Shown here one piece after another: positions 38,120 to 49,141 of a DNA stretch of 64,000 bases; the first letter of the stretch is position 1; each line of letters opens with the position of its first letter. The stretch covers positions 1 through 64,000 of the forward strand of contig NZ_JAUSRF010000016.1 of NCBI RefSeq assembly GCF_030811685.1. Direction: 5' to 3'. The position numbers were made by a program, and so were the translations under genes. The notes beneath the pieces were generated by a model. It saw only the letters and a list, made by a program, of their open reading frames with translations. It did no database searches and was not told the origin of the DNA. The DNA is from Neorhizobium huautlense (GTDB lineage: Bacteria > Pseudomonadota > Alphaproteobacteria > Rhizobiales > Rhizobiaceae).

Positions 38120-40729
38120 ATGACGAAGATGCAGCAGAGCGGCCCAAACGACGCGCCGCTGGTTGAACACGGAGCGCGCGGCGGAACCGTGATCCGGCTG
38201 CTCGTCCTTGCCGTGGTTTTGATCGCGGTGGCGATTTCCTTCGTTGTCTTCAAGGAATCGCTGGACAGCGAGATCGTGCTGGGCGTGCTCGGCATTCTCG
38301 CCATGGTCGGCATATTTTTCGTGGTCTCCTCCGTCATTGGTCTTGTCGAGGTCATGCCGCAATCGCGCTCGGATGATCTGGCGCGCGGTTTTCTCGGCGG
38401 GCATCCGGACGGCATTCTGATCACCGACAACAAGGGCCGCATCATTTACGCCAATGCCGCCTATGGCCGGCTGACGGGTGCGACCAGCGCCGCCCAGGCG
38501 CAGTCGCTGGAAACGCTGCTTTCCAAAAACCGCGAATCGACCGAGGCGCTTTACCGCCTGACCACCGCATTGCGTGAGGGACGCGAAGGCCACGAGGAAT
38601 TCCGCCTGCTGAAGCCGCTCGGCCGGCCGGGCAACAATGGTTCCGGCGCGCATTGGTATCGCCTCAAGGCGCGGCTTCTGGCCAATGGCTCCTCGCGAGA
38701 GCCGCTGGATATCTGGCAGATCACCGACATTACCTCGGAACGCGACGATCAGGAGCGGTTTTTCCGCGAATTGCAGAACGCCATCGATTACCTTGATCAC
38801 GCGCCGGCCGGCTTTTTCTCCGCCGGCCGCAAGGGCGAGGTTTTCTATCTCAATGCGACGCTGGCGGAATGGCTGGGTTACGACCTCACCAAATTCGTGC
38901 CGCGTTCGCTCACCATGACGGATATCGTCGCCGGCGAGGGCATGGCACTGATCCAGTCGGTTCAGGCCACACCCGGCCAGACTCGCACAGAAACGCTGGA
39001 TCTCGACCTGCGCCGCGCCAATGGCCAGAGCCTGCCAGCGCGCCTTGTTCACAGCGTCAGCACCGCGCGCGACGGCGCACCGGGCGAAAGCCGCACGATC
39101 GTGCTGGCGCGGCCGAAAGGCGAGGCGGCAGACCTGTCTTCGTCCGCCATGCGCTTTACCCGCTTCTTCAACAATACGCCGATGGCGATTGCCTCCGTCG
39201 ATGGCAACGGCAAGATCCTTCGGGTCAACGCACCCTTCCTGAAACTGTTTTCCGGTGTCGTTTCGCGTGATGAGGCGGAAGCCGGCGCGCCGCTCGAAAA
39301 CATTTTTAACGAGGCCGTGCGGCCGCAGCTGACCCAGGCGCTGGCCGAGGCCAAGGACCGCCAGAGCGATATCGCACCATTGGAAAGCCGCCATCCTGGC
39401 GACGAAAACCGTTACGTGCGTTTCTTCGTCAATGCCGTGATCGACGAAAGCGACGAGGCACCGGAAGAGGTGGCGATCGTTTACGCCTTCGAGACGACCG
39501 AGCAGAAGGCGCTCGAAACGCAGATGGCGCAGACGCAGAAGATGAATGCCGTCGGCACGCTGGCGGGCGGTATCGCTCACGATTTCAACAACGTGCTGAC
39601 CGCCATCCTTCTCTCCTCCGACCACCTGCTTTTGCAGGCGCGCCCGGCCGATGCCAGCTTTGCCGACCTGATGGAAATCAAGCGCAATGCCAACCGCGCC
39701 GCCGTGCTGGTGCGCCAGTTGCTGGCCTTCTCGCGCAAGCAGACGATGCGCCCGAGCGTGCTTAACCTCACCGATGTAGTCGGCGATCTGCGCATGCTTG
39801 TGGACCGGTTGATTTCCGGCACCAACGTCAAGCTCGATGTCGATTATGGCCGCGATCTCTGGCCTGTTCGCACCGACCTGTCGCAGTTCGAACAGGTGCT
39901 GATCAATCTTTGCGTCAACGCCCGTGATGCGATGCCTGAGGGCGGCCGCATCACCATCCGCACGCGCAATGTGACGGCGGAAGAGGGGCGTGCCTATAGC
40001 GGCGCCGACCTGCCGGACGAAGATCTGGTGATGGTGGAAGTGGCCGACAACGGCACCGGCATTCCGCCCGAAATCATGGACAAGATTTTTGAGCCCTTCT
40101 TCACCACGAAGGAAGTGGGCAAGGGGACCGGTCTCGGCCTCTCCATGGTCTATGGCATCGTCAAACAGTCGGGCGGTTACATCCATCCCGAATCGGAAGT
40201 CGGCAAGGGCACGACCTTCCGCATCTTTCTGCCGCGTCACATTCCCGAGCCGGTGGCCGCACCGGTCGCTGGCGAAAATGCAGAGGCCGTCGTTGCTGTC
40301 GAAGCGCCGAAGGCCGATGCCGCGGCCGCCAATGCAGACGTCGATCTCACCGGCAACTCCGCTGTCGTTCTTCTCGTGGAGGACGAGGAGGCGGTGCGTC
40401 GCGGCGGCAAGCGCATGCTGGAAACCCGTGGTTATACGGTGCACGAGGCCGGCTCCGGCGTCGAGGCGCTCGACATCATGGAAGAGCTCGAGGGCAAGGT
40501 CGATATCGTCGTTTCCGACGTGGTCATGCCGGAAATGGATGGCCCGACCCTGCTACGCGAGTTGCGCAAGAACTATCCGGACCTGAAATTCATCTTCGTA
40601 TCCGGTTATGCGGAAGACGCGTTTGCAAGGAACCTGCCGGCCGATGCCAAGTTCGGTTTCCTGCCCAAGCCATTCTCGCTGAAACAGTTGGCAGTGACGG
40701 TGCGCGAGATGCTGGATCGGCAGGACTGA
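38120..40729 (+). CDS. cckA: Cell-cycle hybrid histidine kinase CckA
   Basis: CckA phosphorylates CtrA and CpdR through ChpT and controls the alphaproteobacterial cell cycle. The 869-residue protein has two N-terminal membrane helices (~25-43 and ~50-72), tandem PAS domains (~90-450), a HisKA domain with the phospho-accepting His487 in GGIAHDFNN, an ATPase domain ([24 protein letters not shown]) and a receiver domain with Asp800 in [15 protein letters not shown] 38120 follows GAGGG. It is divergent from the FliO-like gene. Confidence 0.95.
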   Translation: MTKMQQSGPNDAPLVEHGARGGTVIRLLVLAVVLIAVAISFVVFKESLDSEIVLGVLGILAMVGIFFVVSSVIGLVEVMPQSRSDDLARGFLGGHPDGILITDNKGRIIYANAAYGRLTGATSAAQAQSLETLLSKNRESTEALYRLTTALREGREGHEEFRLLKPLGRPGNNGSGAHWYRLKARLLANGSSREPLDIWQITDITSERDDQERFFRELQNAIDYLDHAPAGFFSAGRKGEVFYLNATLAEWLGYDLTKFVPRSLTMTDIVAGEGMALIQSVQATPGQTRTETLDLDLRRANGQSLPARLVHSVSTARDGAPGESRTIVLARPKGEAADLSSSAMRFTRFFNNTPMAIASVDGNGKILRVNAPFLKLFSGVVSRDEAEAGAPLENIFNEAVRPQLTQALAEAKDRQSDIAPLESRHPGDENRYVRFFVNAVIDESDEAPEEVAIVYAFETTEQKALETQMAQTQKMNAVGTLAGGIAHDFNNVLTAILLSSDHLLLQARPADASFADLMEIKRNANRAAVLVRQLLAFSRKQTMRPSVLNLTDVVGDLRMLVDRLISGTNVKLDVDYGRDLWPVRTDLSQFEQVLINLCVNARDAMPEGGRITIRTRNVTAEEGRAYSGADLPDEDLVMVEVADNGTGIPPEIMDKIFEPFFTTKEVGKGTGLGLSMVYGIVKQSGGYIHPESEVGKGTTFRIFLPRHIPEPVAAPVAGENAEAVVAVEAPKADAAAANADVDLTGNSAVVLLVEDEEAVRRGGKRMLETRGYTVHEAGSGVEALDIMEELEGKVDIVVSDVVMPEMDGPTLLRELRKNYPDLKFIFVSGYAEDAFARNLPADAKFGFLPKPFSLKQLAVTVREMLDRQD

Positions 40730-40738
40730 TGATATCGG

Positions 40739-40760
40739 CGGGCGGCGAATCGGCCGCCCG
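40739..40760 (+). terminator. Hairpin after cckA
   Basis: CGGGCGGC and GCCGCCCG form an 8-bp GC stem with a 6-nt loop, 10 bp after the cckA stop. There is no T-run, so it is a weak terminator candidate. Confidence 0.4.
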
Positions 40761-40836
40761 AGCTGACATGAAATGGTGGCGGAACGCCGCTAAAATCGCT
40801 GTTCCGGGAACAGATCGGAACAGCTTATCTGTTTGA

Positions 40837-40851
40837 GAACATTAAAAGAAC
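40837..40851. promoter_or_regulatory. SOS (LexA) box of recA
   Basis: GAAC-ATTAAAA-GAAC is the exact alphaproteobacterial LexA box (GTTC-N7-GTTC on the other strand). It lies about 130 bp upstream of the recA start, as expected for a DNA-damage-inducible recA. Confidence 0.85.
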
Positions 40852-40981
40852 GAAGGGTGAAAAAGAGCATTTGAATCAATCGCATCGTATCCTCTTGCGA
40901 AAACGGAACAAAAAGGGTACGAATTGGCCATCGGTTACAACATTGATTGCGTGGCGGCGATAACCTAAAGGGGTGGTTCAA

Positions 40982-42067
40982 ATGGCTCAGAATTCTTTGC
41001 GACTGGTAGAGGAAAAATCGGTGGATAAAAGCAAGGCGCTGGAAGCGGCACTCTCCCAGATCGAGCGTTCGTTCGGCAAGGGCTCGATCATGAAGCTCGG
41101 CTCGAACGAGAACATCGTCGAGATCGAGACCGTATCGACCGGTTCGCTCAGCCTCGATATCGCGCTCGGCATTGGCGGTTTGCCGAAGGGTCGTATCATC
41201 GAAATCTATGGCCCGGAAAGCTCGGGTAAGACGACGCTGGCTTTGCAGACTATTGCCGAAGCCCAGAAGAAGGGCGGCATCTGCGCTTTCGTCGACGCGG
41301 AACACGCGCTTGACCCTGTTTACGCCCGCAAGCTCGGCGTCGACCTGCAGAACCTGCTGATCTCGCAGCCGGATACCGGTGAACAGGCGCTCGAAATCAC
41401 CGATACGCTGGTTCGCTCCGGCGCCGTCGATGTTCTCGTCGTTGACTCCGTTGCGGCGCTTACACCGCGCGCCGAAATCGAAGGCGATATGGGCGACAGC
41501 CTGCCGGGTCTTCAGGCCCGCCTGATGAGCCAGGCGCTGCGCAAGCTGACCGCTTCGATCTCCAAGTCGAAGACCATGGTCATCTTCATCAACCAGATCC
41601 GCATGAAGATCGGTGTCATGTTCGGTTCGCCGGAAACCACGACCGGTGGTAACGCGCTGAAATTCTACGCTTCCGTCCGCCTCGACATCCGTCGTATCGG
41701 CCAGGTCAAGGAGCGCGAGGAAGTCATCGGCAACCAGACGCGCGTAAAGGTCGTCAAGAACAAGATGGCGCCTCCCTTCAAGCAGGTCGAATTCGACATC
41801 ATGTATGGCGAAGGTGTTTCCAAGACCGGTGAACTGGTCGATCTCGGCGTCAAGGCCGGCATCGTCGAAAAGTCCGGTGCCTGGTTCTCCTATAACAGCC
41901 AGCGTCTGGGGCAGGGCCGTGAAAACGCAAAGACCTTCCTGCGTGACAATCCGGAAGTCGCCAACGAGATCGAACTGTCGCTGCGCCAGAATGCTGGCCT
42001 GATTGCCGACAAGTTCCTGCAGAATGGCGGCCCGGACGCCAATGACGGCGACGGCGACGACAGCTGA
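40982..42067 (+). CDS. recA: Recombinase RecA
   Basis: A 361-residue strand-exchange ATPase that also triggers LexA self-cleavage. Walker A is GPESSGKTT and Walker B is [10 protein letters not shown]; the loops [17 protein letters not shown] and [14 protein letters not shown] are typical. The C-terminal tail is acidic (DGDGDDS). ATG 40982 (MAQNSLR) follows AAAGGGG; the GTG three codons earlier overlaps the ribosome site. Confidence 0.98.
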   Translation: MAQNSLRLVEEKSVDKSKALEAALSQIERSFGKGSIMKLGSNENIVEIETVSTGSLSLDIALGIGGLPKGRIIEIYGPESSGKTTLALQTIAEAQKKGGICAFVDAEHALDPVYARKLGVDLQNLLISQPDTGEQALEITDTLVRSGAVDVLVVDSVAALTPRAEIEGDMGDSLPGLQARLMSQALRKLTASISKSKTMVIFINQIRMKIGVMFGSPETTTGGNALKFYASVRLDIRRIGQVKEREEVIGNQTRVKVVKNKMAPPFKQVEFDIMYGEGVSKTGELVDLGVKAGIVEKSGAWFSYNSQRLGQGRENAKTFLRDNPEVANEIELSLRQNAGLIADKFLQNGGPDANDGDGDDS

Positions 42068-42113
42068 TGAAATGACCGCCCGTCGCGTGGCGGGCTTGCA
42101 ATGAATGTTGATA

Positions 42114-42150
42114 AAACCGGCCGCCATCGCCCGATGTGCGGCCGGTTTGC
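42114..42150 (+). terminator. Terminator of recA
   Basis: AAACCGGCCGC and GCGGCCGGTTT form a perfect 11-bp stem with a 13-nt loop, 46 bp after the recA stop. Confidence 0.75.
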
Positions 42151-42244
42151 TTGTGTGCGGCTGGACAGGGTAGGTCCCGAACGTTAAAAGCCGGTGGTTT
42201 CTGGTGATGTGAACCGCCTTGGGGGCGGAAATGAAGGGCGTAGC

Positions 42245-44908
42245 ATGAGCGGCGTGAATGAAATCCGGTCGACCTTCCTCGACTATTTTGGCAAGAACGG
42301 CCACGAGATCGTATCGTCGAGCCCGCTGGTTCCGCGCAACGACCCGACCCTGATGTTCACCAATGCCGGCATGGTGCAGTTCAAGAACGTCTTTACCGGT
42401 CTTGAGAGCCGCCCTTATTCGCGCGCCACCACCGCACAGAAATGCGTACGTGCCGGCGGCAAGCATAACGACCTCGACAATGTCGGTTATACCGCCCGTC
42501 ACCACACCTTCTTTGAAATGCTCGGCAACTTCTCGTTCGGCGATTATTTCAAGGAAAACGCCATCGAGCTTGCCTGGAACCTGATCACCAAGGAATTCGG
42601 CATCGATGCCAAGCGTCTTCTGGTCACCGTCTATCACACCGATGACGAAGCCTTTGACCTCTGGAAGAAGATCGCCGGCCTGACCGACGACCGCATCATC
42701 CGCATCCCGACCAGCGACAATTTCTGGGCGATGGGCGATACCGGCCCCTGCGGTCCTTGTTCCGAAATCTTTTACGACCATGGCGATCATATCTGGGGTG
42801 GCCCTCCCGGCTCGCCGGATGAGGATGGCGACCGGTTCATCGAGATCTGGAACCTCGTTTTCATGCAGTATGAGCAGGTGACGAAGGAACAGCGCATCGA
42901 CCTGCCGCGTCCGTCGATCGACACCGGCATGGGCCTCGAGCGCGTGGCCGCTCTCCTGCAGGGCAAACACGATAACTATGATATCGACCTGTTCCGCGCC
43001 CTGATCTCCGCTTCCGAAGAAGCGACCGGCGTGAAGGCGGAAGGCGAGCGTCGCGCCAGCCACCGTGTCATTGCCGACCATCTGCGTTCGGCATCCTTCC
43101 TGATCGCCGATGGCGTGCTGCCCTCCAACGAAGGCCGTGGTTATGTTCTGCGCCGCATCATGCGCCGCGCCATGCGCCATGCCGAACTCTTGGGCGCCCG
43201 CGAGCCGCTGATGTACAAGCTGCTGCCGACGCTGGTTGCCCAGATGGGCCGCGCCTATCCGGAACTCGTTCGCGCCGAACCGCTGATTTCCGAAACGTTG
43301 AAGCTGGAAGAAAACCGGTTCCGCAAGACGCTGGAACGCGGCCTCAACCTGCTGTCGGACGCCACCAACACCATGAACAAGGGTGACATGCTGGATGGCG
43401 AAACCGCCTTCAAGCTTTACGACACCTACGGTTTCCCGCTCGACCTGACGCAAGACGCTCTGCGCGCCCGCGAAATCGGCGTGGATATTGCCGGCTTCAC
43501 CGATGCCATGGAGCGTCAGAAAGCCGAGGCCCGTTCGCACTGGCAGGGTTCGGGTGACAAGGCCACCGAAACCATCTGGTTCGAACTCAAGGAAAAGCTC
43601 GGCGCCACCGAATTCCTCGGCTACGACACGGAAACCGCCGAAGGCGTGGTTCTGGCGATCGTGGCTGACGGCAAGTCGGTTGAAACCGCCAAGGCCGGTG
43701 ACACGGTTCAGGTCATCGTCAACCAGACGCCGTTCTACGGCGAATCCGGTGGCCAGATGGGCGATACCGGTATCATCCGCGGCGAAGGTTTTGCCGTCGA
43801 GGTGAGCGACACCCAGAAGAAGGGTGCCGGCTTGTTCGTGCATGCGGCCGTTGTTGCCGAAGGCGAGATCAAGGTCGGCGAGCCGGTTGCGCTCACCGTC
43901 GATCACGCCCGCCGTTCGCGCCTACGCGCCAACCACTCCGCCACCCACCTTCTGCACGAGGCGCTCCGCGAAGTGCTCGGCACCCACGTGGCCCAGAAGG
44001 GCTCGCTGGTCGCGCCCGAGCGCCTGCGTTTCGACGTCTCGCATCCGAAGCCGATTTCGGCGGAAGAATTGCAGCGCGTCGAGGACATGGCCAATGCCAT
44101 CATCCTGCAGACCGCACCGGTCACCACCCGCCTGATGAGCGTCGATGATGCCATTGCCGAGGGCGCCATGGCGCTGTTCGGTGAAAAATACGGCGATGAA
44201 GTCCGCGTAGTGTCGATGGGGCGCGGCATCGAGGGCTCCAAGGCCGGCAAGGCCTATTCGGTCGAACTCTGCGGCGGTACCCATGTCGGCAATACCGGCG
44301 AGATCGGTCTCGTGCGCGTTCTTTCCGACAGTCCGGTCGGCGCCGGCGTGCGTCGTATCGAAGCCGTCACGGCGGAAGGCGCGCGTGCCTATCTCGCCGA
44401 GCAGGATGAACGCATGAAGGCGCTCTCCGGCGTGCTGAAGGTTCAGCCGGCAGAGGTTCTCGCCCGCGTCGAAACGCTGGTCGATGAGCGCCGCAAGCTC
44501 GAAAAGGAACTGGCGGATGCCAAGCGTCGCCTCGCCATGGGCGGCGGCGGTCAGGGTGATGGCGCTTCCGACATCCGCGAAGTGTCGGGCGTCAAGTTCA
44601 TGGGCAAGACGCTTAATGGCATCGACGCCAAGGACCTGAAGGGTCTCGCTGACGAAGGCAAGGCAACGCTTGGTTCGGGCGTGGTGACGCTGATCGGCGT
44701 GTCGGAGGACGGCAAGGCAAGTGCTGTCGTCGCCGTCACCGAAGACCTTGTCGGCCGGTTCAGCGCCGTCGATCTGGTGCGCATCGCTTCCGCCGCGCTT
44801 GGTGGCAAGGGCGGCGGTGGTCGCCCGGATATGGCGCAGGCCGGTGGCCCGGATGGCGCCAAGGCCGACGAGGCGCTTGAGGCCGTGGCCGCAGCGCTCG
44901 GCGCCTGA
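42245..44908 (+). CDS. alaS: Alanyl-tRNA synthetase
   Basis: An 887-residue class II synthetase. The N-terminal catalytic part shows [13 protein letters not shown] and [13 protein letters not shown]. The editing domain has [11 protein letters not shown] and CGGTHV, whose His and Cys residues bind zinc. A C-terminal oligomerisation/C-Ala domain ends in a Gly-rich [19 protein letters not shown] 42245 (MSGVNEIRS) matches family starts better than the GTG at 42194. The recA-alaS order is conserved in Rhizobiaceae. Confidence 0.97.
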   Translation: MSGVNEIRSTFLDYFGKNGHEIVSSSPLVPRNDPTLMFTNAGMVQFKNVFTGLESRPYSRATTAQKCVRAGGKHNDLDNVGYTARHHTFFEMLGNFSFGDYFKENAIELAWNLITKEFGIDAKRLLVTVYHTDDEAFDLWKKIAGLTDDRIIRIPTSDNFWAMGDTGPCGPCSEIFYDHGDHIWGGPPGSPDEDGDRFIEIWNLVFMQYEQVTKEQRIDLPRPSIDTGMGLERVAALLQGKHDNYDIDLFRALISASEEATGVKAEGERRASHRVIADHLRSASFLIADGVLPSNEGRGYVLRRIMRRAMRHAELLGAREPLMYKLLPTLVAQMGRAYPELVRAEPLISETLKLEENRFRKTLERGLNLLSDATNTMNKGDMLDGETAFKLYDTYGFPLDLTQDALRAREIGVDIAGFTDAMERQKAEARSHWQGSGDKATETIWFELKEKLGATEFLGYDTETAEGVVLAIVADGKSVETAKAGDTVQVIVNQTPFYGESGGQMGDTGIIRGEGFAVEVSDTQKKGAGLFVHAAVVAEGEIKVGEPVALTVDHARRSRLRANHSATHLLHEALREVLGTHVAQKGSLVAPERLRFDVSHPKPISAEELQRVEDMANAIILQTAPVTTRLMSVDDAIAEGAMALFGEKYGDEVRVVSMGRGIEGSKAGKAYSVELCGGTHVGNTGEIGLVRVLSDSPVGAGVRRIEAVTAEGARAYLAEQDERMKALSGVLKVQPAEVLARVETLVDERRKLEKELADAKRRLAMGGGGQGDGASDIREVSGVKFMGKTLNGIDAKDLKGLADEGKATLGSGVVTLIGVSEDGKASAVVAVTEDLVGRFSAVDLVRIASAALGGKGGGGRPDMAQAGGPDGAKADEALEAVAAALGA

Positions 44909-44914
44909 GATTGA

Positions 44915-44938
44915 AGCGGGCCGCAAGGCCCGCTTTTT
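44915..44938 (+). terminator. Terminator of alaS
   Basis: AGCGGGCC and GGCCCGCT with a GCAA tetraloop, followed by TTTTT. It begins 7 bp after the alaS stop. Confidence 0.92.
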
Positions 44939-44959
44939 CGCTTCAAGAGGACTTTTTCG

Positions 44960-45826
44960 ATGGGCGTGAACGCCGAGATCTCAGACGAGCTGGAACAGGC
45001 AACCGAAGGGCTGGCTCCGGCACTCTTCAGGGATGCGCCGGACTCGGTGTCTTTCAACAAGCTGCGCAAGCGTTTGCTCCGGCAGGTGCGTCAGGCGCTC
45101 GCCGATTTCGATATGCTGAAGGGCCAGAAACGTTGGCTGGTCGGCCTGTCGGGCGGCAAGGATTCCTATTCGCTTCTTGCCATCCTGCTCGATCTGCAAT
45201 GGCGCGGCCTGCTGCCGGTGGAACTGGTCGCCTGCAATCTCGACCAGGGCCAGCCGAATTTTCCAAAACACATTCTGCCGGAATATCTCGCTTCGATCGG
45301 CGTCAAACACCGCATCGAATACCGCGATACCTATTCCATCGTGAAGGAAAAGGTGCCTGCCGGCGCCACCTATTGTTCGCTCTGTTCGCGCCTGCGCCGT
45401 GGCAACCTTTACCGCGTGGCGCGCGAAGAAGGCTGCGATGCGCTGGTGCTCGGCCATCACCGCGACGACATTCTCGAAACCTTCTTCATGAACTTTTTCC
45501 ACGGTGGCCGCCTGGCCGCCATGCCGGCAAAACTTCTGAATGACGAAGGCGATGTCATGGTGTTGCGGCCCTTGGCCTATTGCGCCGAAGAAGACCTGAC
45601 AAAATTTTCCGCTGCCATGCAGTTCCCCATCATCCCCTGCGATCTCTGCGGTTCGCAAGACGGTCTGGAGCGCAATGCGATGAAGGCGATGCTGTCGGGC
45701 ATCGAACAGCGCATGCCAGGCCGTAAGGATACGATGCTGCGCGCACTCTCGCATGTGAACCCGTCGCATCTTCTCGATACCGGACTTTTTGATTTCAGCA
45801 ATCTGATGACCGCCGAAAGGAAGTAA
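44960..45826 (+). CDS. ttcA: tRNA 2-thiocytidine(32) synthetase TtcA
   Basis: Thiolates C32 of certain tRNAs using ATP and an iron-sulfur cluster. The 288-residue protein has the PP-loop SGGKDS (~residues 65-70) and the two CxxC cluster motifs CSLC and [18 protein letters not shown] is the characteristic middle motif. It lies 2 bp upstream of the IMPase-family gene and the two are probably co-transcribed. Confidence 0.93.
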   Translation: MGVNAEISDELEQATEGLAPALFRDAPDSVSFNKLRKRLLRQVRQALADFDMLKGQKRWLVGLSGGKDSYSLLAILLDLQWRGLLPVELVACNLDQGQPNFPKHILPEYLASIGVKHRIEYRDTYSIVKEKVPAGATYCSLCSRLRRGNLYRVAREEGCDALVLGHHRDDILETFFMNFFHGGRLAAMPAKLLNDEGDVMVLRPLAYCAEEDLTKFSAAMQFPIIPCDLCGSQDGLERNAMKAMLSGIEQRMPGRKDTMLRALSHVNPSHLLDTGLFDFSNLMTAERK

Positions 45827-45828
45827 AC

Positions 45829-46656
45829 TTGCCTGACATGCCCGTTGACGTCTCCGCTCTTGCCGATCTTTTGAGCCGCGCCGCCAAGGCCGAAATCCTG
45901 CCGCGCTTCCGCCGTCTGGGCGGCGATGACGTGCGTTCGAAAAGCGAGCCCACCGATCTGGTGACGGAGGCCGACGAGGCCGCCGAGCGGATGATGAAGC
46001 GGGAAATGGCGGAACTCGCCCCGAACGCGTTGTTTATCGGTGAAGAATCGGTGGCCGCAGATCCGTCGCTTCTGGAAAAACTGAAGGATGCCGAACTGGC
46101 GGTGATCGTCGATCCGGTCGACGGCACGTTCAATTTCGCCTCGGGCATTCCGGCTTTCGGCGTCATGGCCTCGGTCGTCTGGAAGGGCGAAACGGTGGCC
46201 GGCATCATCTACGATCCGATGGGCGACGACTGGGTAATGGCGGAAAAGGGCGCGGGCGCCTTCCTGCGCCGTCCGGATGGTGATGCTGTGCGTCTGAACG
46301 TGTCCGAACCACGTCCGCTGGATGCTATGATCGGCATGGCTTCCGCCGGCTATTTTTATGGCGAACAGCGTGAAAAGGTGTTGGGCAATCTGGCCAAGGT
46401 GCGGTTCTTCGCCAACTATCGCTGCGCAGCACACGAGTATCGCACCTTTGCCGGTGGCCATGTGCAGTTCATGATCTACAACAAGCTGATGCCCTGGGAT
46501 CATCTCGCCGGTGCGCTTATCGCTACCGAGGCCGGCGGATACGTTCGCCGTCTGGATGGGTCGGTTTACGAACCACACCAGTTTGAGGGCGGCCTGCTGG
46601 TCGCAACCGACCCGGACAGCTGGAAAACCCTGCACGAACAGATTTTTGTCGCCTGA
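45829..46656 (+). CDS. Inositol monophosphatase family protein
   Basis: A 275-residue, Mg-dependent, Li-sensitive-type phosphatase fold. Metal-binding motifs: IGEES, DPVDGTFNF and MPWDHLAGALIATEAGG. Substrates in this family include inositol phosphates, histidinol phosphate and 3'-phosphoadenosine phosphate, and sequence alone does not decide between them. TTG 45829 has AAGGAAG at five bases; ATG 45838 would be too far away. Confidence 0.85.
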   Translation: MPDMPVDVSALADLLSRAAKAEILPRFRRLGGDDVRSKSEPTDLVTEADEAAERMMKREMAELAPNALFIGEESVAADPSLLEKLKDAELAVIVDPVDGTFNFASGIPAFGVMASVVWKGETVAGIIYDPMGDDWVMAEKGAGAFLRRPDGDAVRLNVSEPRPLDAMIGMASAGYFYGEQREKVLGNLAKVRFFANYRCAAHEYRTFAGGHVQFMIYNKLMPWDHLAGALIATEAGGYVRRLDGSVYEPHQFEGGLLVATDPDSWKTLHEQIFVA

Positions 46657-46678
46657 CGCGGAGATCTCGTTCATAAAC

Positions 46679-46721
46679 AAAAAAAGGCCCGGACATCATC
46701 GCGATGTCCGGGCCTTTTTTT
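46679..46721. terminator. Bidirectional terminator between convergent genes
   Basis: A perfect stem of up to 19 bp (GGCCCGGACATC core with A7/T7 ends) and a 5-nt loop, giving a T-run on either strand. It serves the IMPase-family gene and the MFS transporter gene. Confidence 0.95.
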
Positions 46722-46739
46722 GTTTTCAGTCAGACTTGA

Positions 46740-47996
46740 TCACACCGGCGGGTTATGCGGGTGGAACAGCTTTCCCTTTTCCGCGATCAGCACGAAGATA
46801 AGGCCGGCGATCGAGACGATGAAGAAACCGGCAACCATCGGCAAGGCCGTGCCGTCGAAGGACTGGCCGATCACGGCGCCGATCGACGCGCCGCCGATCG
46901 TACCCATGAAACCAAGCACGGAGGAGGCGGTACCCGCCACGTGGCCGAGTGGTTCCATGGCCAGCGAGTTGAAGTTCGAGCCGATCCAGCCGAACTGGAA
47001 CATCGCCAGCGCAAACAGCGTCAGGAACAGCGCGAATGGCATCGGCTGAGGACCAAACATCTGGATCATCAGCCAGATGAAGGTGACGGTGATGAAACCA
47101 AGCAGCGACGCATGCGAGAGCTTGCGCATGCCGAAACGACCGACCAGACGAGCGTTGAGGAAGGACGACAGCGACATGAAGACGGCAACGGCTGCGAAGG
47201 CGACCGGGAACCATACGCCGAGACCGTAGATCTGGTTATAGACCTGTTCAGCCGAATTGATGAAACCGAACAGCGCGCCGAAAATGAACGTGCTGGCAAT
47301 CGTGTAGCAGAGCGACACGCGGTTGGTCAGCACGATACGGAAACCGGCAAGCACCGAGGACACGGTGAAAGGGCGAACGTCCTCGGCATGCAGGGTTTCG
47401 GGAAGGCGCTTGTACATCCAGAAGACGACAGCGAGTGCGCCGGCCGCCATGAAGACGAAGATCAGGTGCCAGTCGCCGAACAGCAGGATCAACTGGCCGG
47501 TACCGGGCGCGATGACCGGAACGACCATGAAGACCATCATGATCAGCGACATGACTTCCGCCATGGCGCGGCCGCCGTAAACGTCTCGGACGATGGAAAT
47601 GGTGATGACGCGGGTTGCGGCAGAACCGATGCCCTGGATGAAGCGCAGGACCAGAAGAGCGGTGAAGGACGGCACGGCAAGCAGGCCGACCACCGCCAGC
47701 GACGAAAGGATATAGATGGTCAGGCCGACGATGATCGGCTTGCGGCGACCGAAACGGTCGGAGATCGGTCCGTAGAAAAGCTGTGCGATGCCGAAGCCGA
47801 ACAGATAGGCCGAGACGACATACTGGCGGTGGTTCTCGTTGACGACGTCAAGCGAGGCGCCAATCTGCTGCAGACCGGGAAGCATGATGTCAATGGCAAG
47901 CGCATTGAGAGCCATCAGCATGGCCATGAGGGCAATGAATTCGACCTTGCCCATGCCCTTGAGGCGGTCGGGCGTGGATTGTGAAGGTTTTGTCAC
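46740..47996 (-). CDS. Bcr/CflA-family MFS drug transporter
   Basis: A 418-residue, twelve-helix major facilitator protein. The GPISDRFGRRKPI loop between TM2 and TM3 and the IDIMLPGLQQIG start place it in the Bcr/CflA drug-resistance branch (DHA1). Substrates may include bicyclomycin or chloramphenicol but cannot be read from sequence. GTG 47996 follows AGGAA. It lies downstream of grxD on the same strand with hairpins between. Confidence 0.88.
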   Translation of the reverse strand: MTKPSQSTPDRLKGMGKVEFIALMAMLMALNALAIDIMLPGLQQIGASLDVVNENHRQYVVSAYLFGFGIAQLFYGPISDRFGRRKPIIVGLTIYILSSLAVVGLLAVPSFTALLVLRFIQGIGSAATRVITISIVRDVYGGRAMAEVMSLIMMVFMVVPVIAPGTGQLILLFGDWHLIFVFMAAGALAVVFWMYKRLPETLHAEDVRPFTVSSVLAGFRIVLTNRVSLCYTIASTFIFGALFGFINSAEQVYNQIYGLGVWFPVAFAAVAVFMSLSSFLNARLVGRFGMRKLSHASLLGFITVTFIWLMIQMFGPQPMPFALFLTLFALAMFQFGWIGSNFNSLAMEPLGHVAGTASSVLGFMGTIGGASIGAVIGQSFDGTALPMVAGFFIVSIAGLIFVLIAEKGKLFHPHNPPV

Positions 47997-48017
47997 AGCG
48001 TTTCCTAAACAACGTGA

Positions 48018-48081
48018 AAGGCGCCGTGGATGCGGCGCCTTCTGATATATGCAATTCTAAAACCGGGGCGGCTAAGCCCCG
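48018..48081 (-). terminator. Two hairpins after grxD
   Basis: CGGGGC (48064-48069) and GCCCCG (48076-48081), read on the minus strand, are followed by GGTTTTA and form the grxD terminator. A second stem, AAGGCGCCG / CGGCGCCTT (48018-48026 and 48033-48041), lies between it and the MFS start. Confidence 0.7.
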
Positions 48082-48085
48082 AAAA

Positions 48086-48418
48086 TCAGGCCGCGCGGAC
48101 GGCGATACCCTGTTCCTCGAGCTGCGTCTTCAGCTCGCCGGACTGGAACATTTCGCGGATGATGTCACAGCCGCCGACGAATTCGCCCTTGATGTAGAGC
48201 TGCGGGATGGTCGGCCAGTTGGAATAGTCCTTGATGCCCTGACGCAGGTCACCATCAGCGAGCACGTTGATGCCCTTGTAGTCGAGGCCGAGGTAATCCA
48301 GAATCTGGACGACCTGACCGGAAAAACCACACTGCGGGAACTGCGGGGTACCCTTCATGAAGAGGACCACATCGTTGGTCTTCACTTCGTTGTCGATGAA
48401 ATCGTTGATTCCGCTCAT
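48086..48418 (-). CDS. grxD: Monothiol glutaredoxin, Grx4 family
   Basis: A 110-residue CGFS-type glutaredoxin (Cys30) that carries 2Fe-2S clusters, often as a complex with BolA. Motifs: [25 protein letters not shown] and GGCDI. The bolA gene lies 380 bp upstream on the same strand, consistent with that partnership. AGGAT precedes the ATG. Confidence 0.95.
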   Translation of the reverse strand: MSGINDFIDNEVKTNDVVLFMKGTPQFPQCGFSGQVVQILDYLGLDYKGINVLADGDLRQGIKDYSNWPTIPQLYIKGEFVGGCDIIREMFQSGELKTQLEEQGIAVRAA

Positions 48419-48548
48419 GTCTCAAATCCTTTCACGCGCGGGTTCAAGGGCCGCGGTGTTCTGTGTTGTGCCTTTGATAGCAAGCTCCCCGCCGGATTTC
48501 CAGCGCAGAAGCGTGTAGATGCATGTAATTTGCAAAGAGTGCACCGCT

Positions 48549-48791
48549 TCAGCGGCTGCGCTGCTTGCTGCGGCTCGCCGTGGTGCGGCGGCGGCTCACC
48601 TGCTTGCGGGCAGGCTTGGCGGTCTTCGGCTTCGCCTTGCGGGTAAAACGCCCGGTCGTGGAAGAGCGGGTGGCCGATTTGGCCTGGCGTTTCTTGCGTT
48701 TCGAAGCGGTGCGCCCATGCGACTTGCCGAGCAACTCCTTGACGACGCTTTCGACGACACCCGATACGATCTGGTTGATCAGGTTCGCCAT
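48549..48791 (-). CDS. Small basic protein with an Arg/Lys-rich tail
   Basis: An 80-residue protein: a short amphipathic N-terminus (MANLINQIVSGVVESVVKELLG) followed by ~58 residues made up largely of Lys, Arg, Ser, Thr and Ala, like histone-H1/AlgP-type tails. Nucleic-acid binding is a plausible inference. The start lies 4 bp past the bolA stop, so the two are coupled. No strong ribosome site is seen apart from the bolA end. I do not recognise a family. Confidence 0.65.
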   Translation of the reverse strand: MANLINQIVSGVVESVVKELLGKSHGRTASKRKKRQAKSATRSSTTGRFTRKAKPKTAKPARKQVSRRRTTASRSKQRSR

Positions 48792-48795
48792 GTCA

Positions 48796-49029
48796 TCACT
48801 TCGGTGCCGAGGTCTGTAATGCGAGAGCGTGAAGCACGCCGCCCATATTGCCCTTCAATGCCTCGTAGACCATCTGGTGCTGCTGCACACGCGACTTGCC
48901 GCGAAAGGCTTCAGCCACCACTTCGGCGGCGTAATGATCGCCGTCTCCGGCCAGATCACGAATGGTGACGGTTGCGCCGGGGATGCCGGCCTTGATCATG
49001 TCCTCGATATCGCCTGGGCGCATGGGCAT
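48796..49029 (-). CDS. bolA: BolA family protein
   Basis: A 77-residue protein with the BolA core FRGKSRVQQHQMVYEALKG, whose conserved His helps hold a shared iron-sulfur cluster with CGFS glutaredoxins. It is the BolA2/YrbA-size class. First gene of a bolA-basic protein-grxD group. AGGAT lies upstream of ATG 49029; ATG 49023 is an alternative. Confidence 0.92.
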   Translation of the reverse strand: MPMRPGDIEDMIKAGIPGATVTIRDLAGDGDHYAAEVVAEAFRGKSRVQQHQMVYEALKGNMGGVLHALALQTSAPK

Positions 49030-49141
49030 GCGAAACTATCCTTCATTCTTGGCGGCGATGGTGCCGCGATGAGTTTAGATTGCCTCAAAGAAAGGCCATG
49101 GTCAAAGCATCAACGACGCTTTCCTCAGTCAAAGAACAAGC

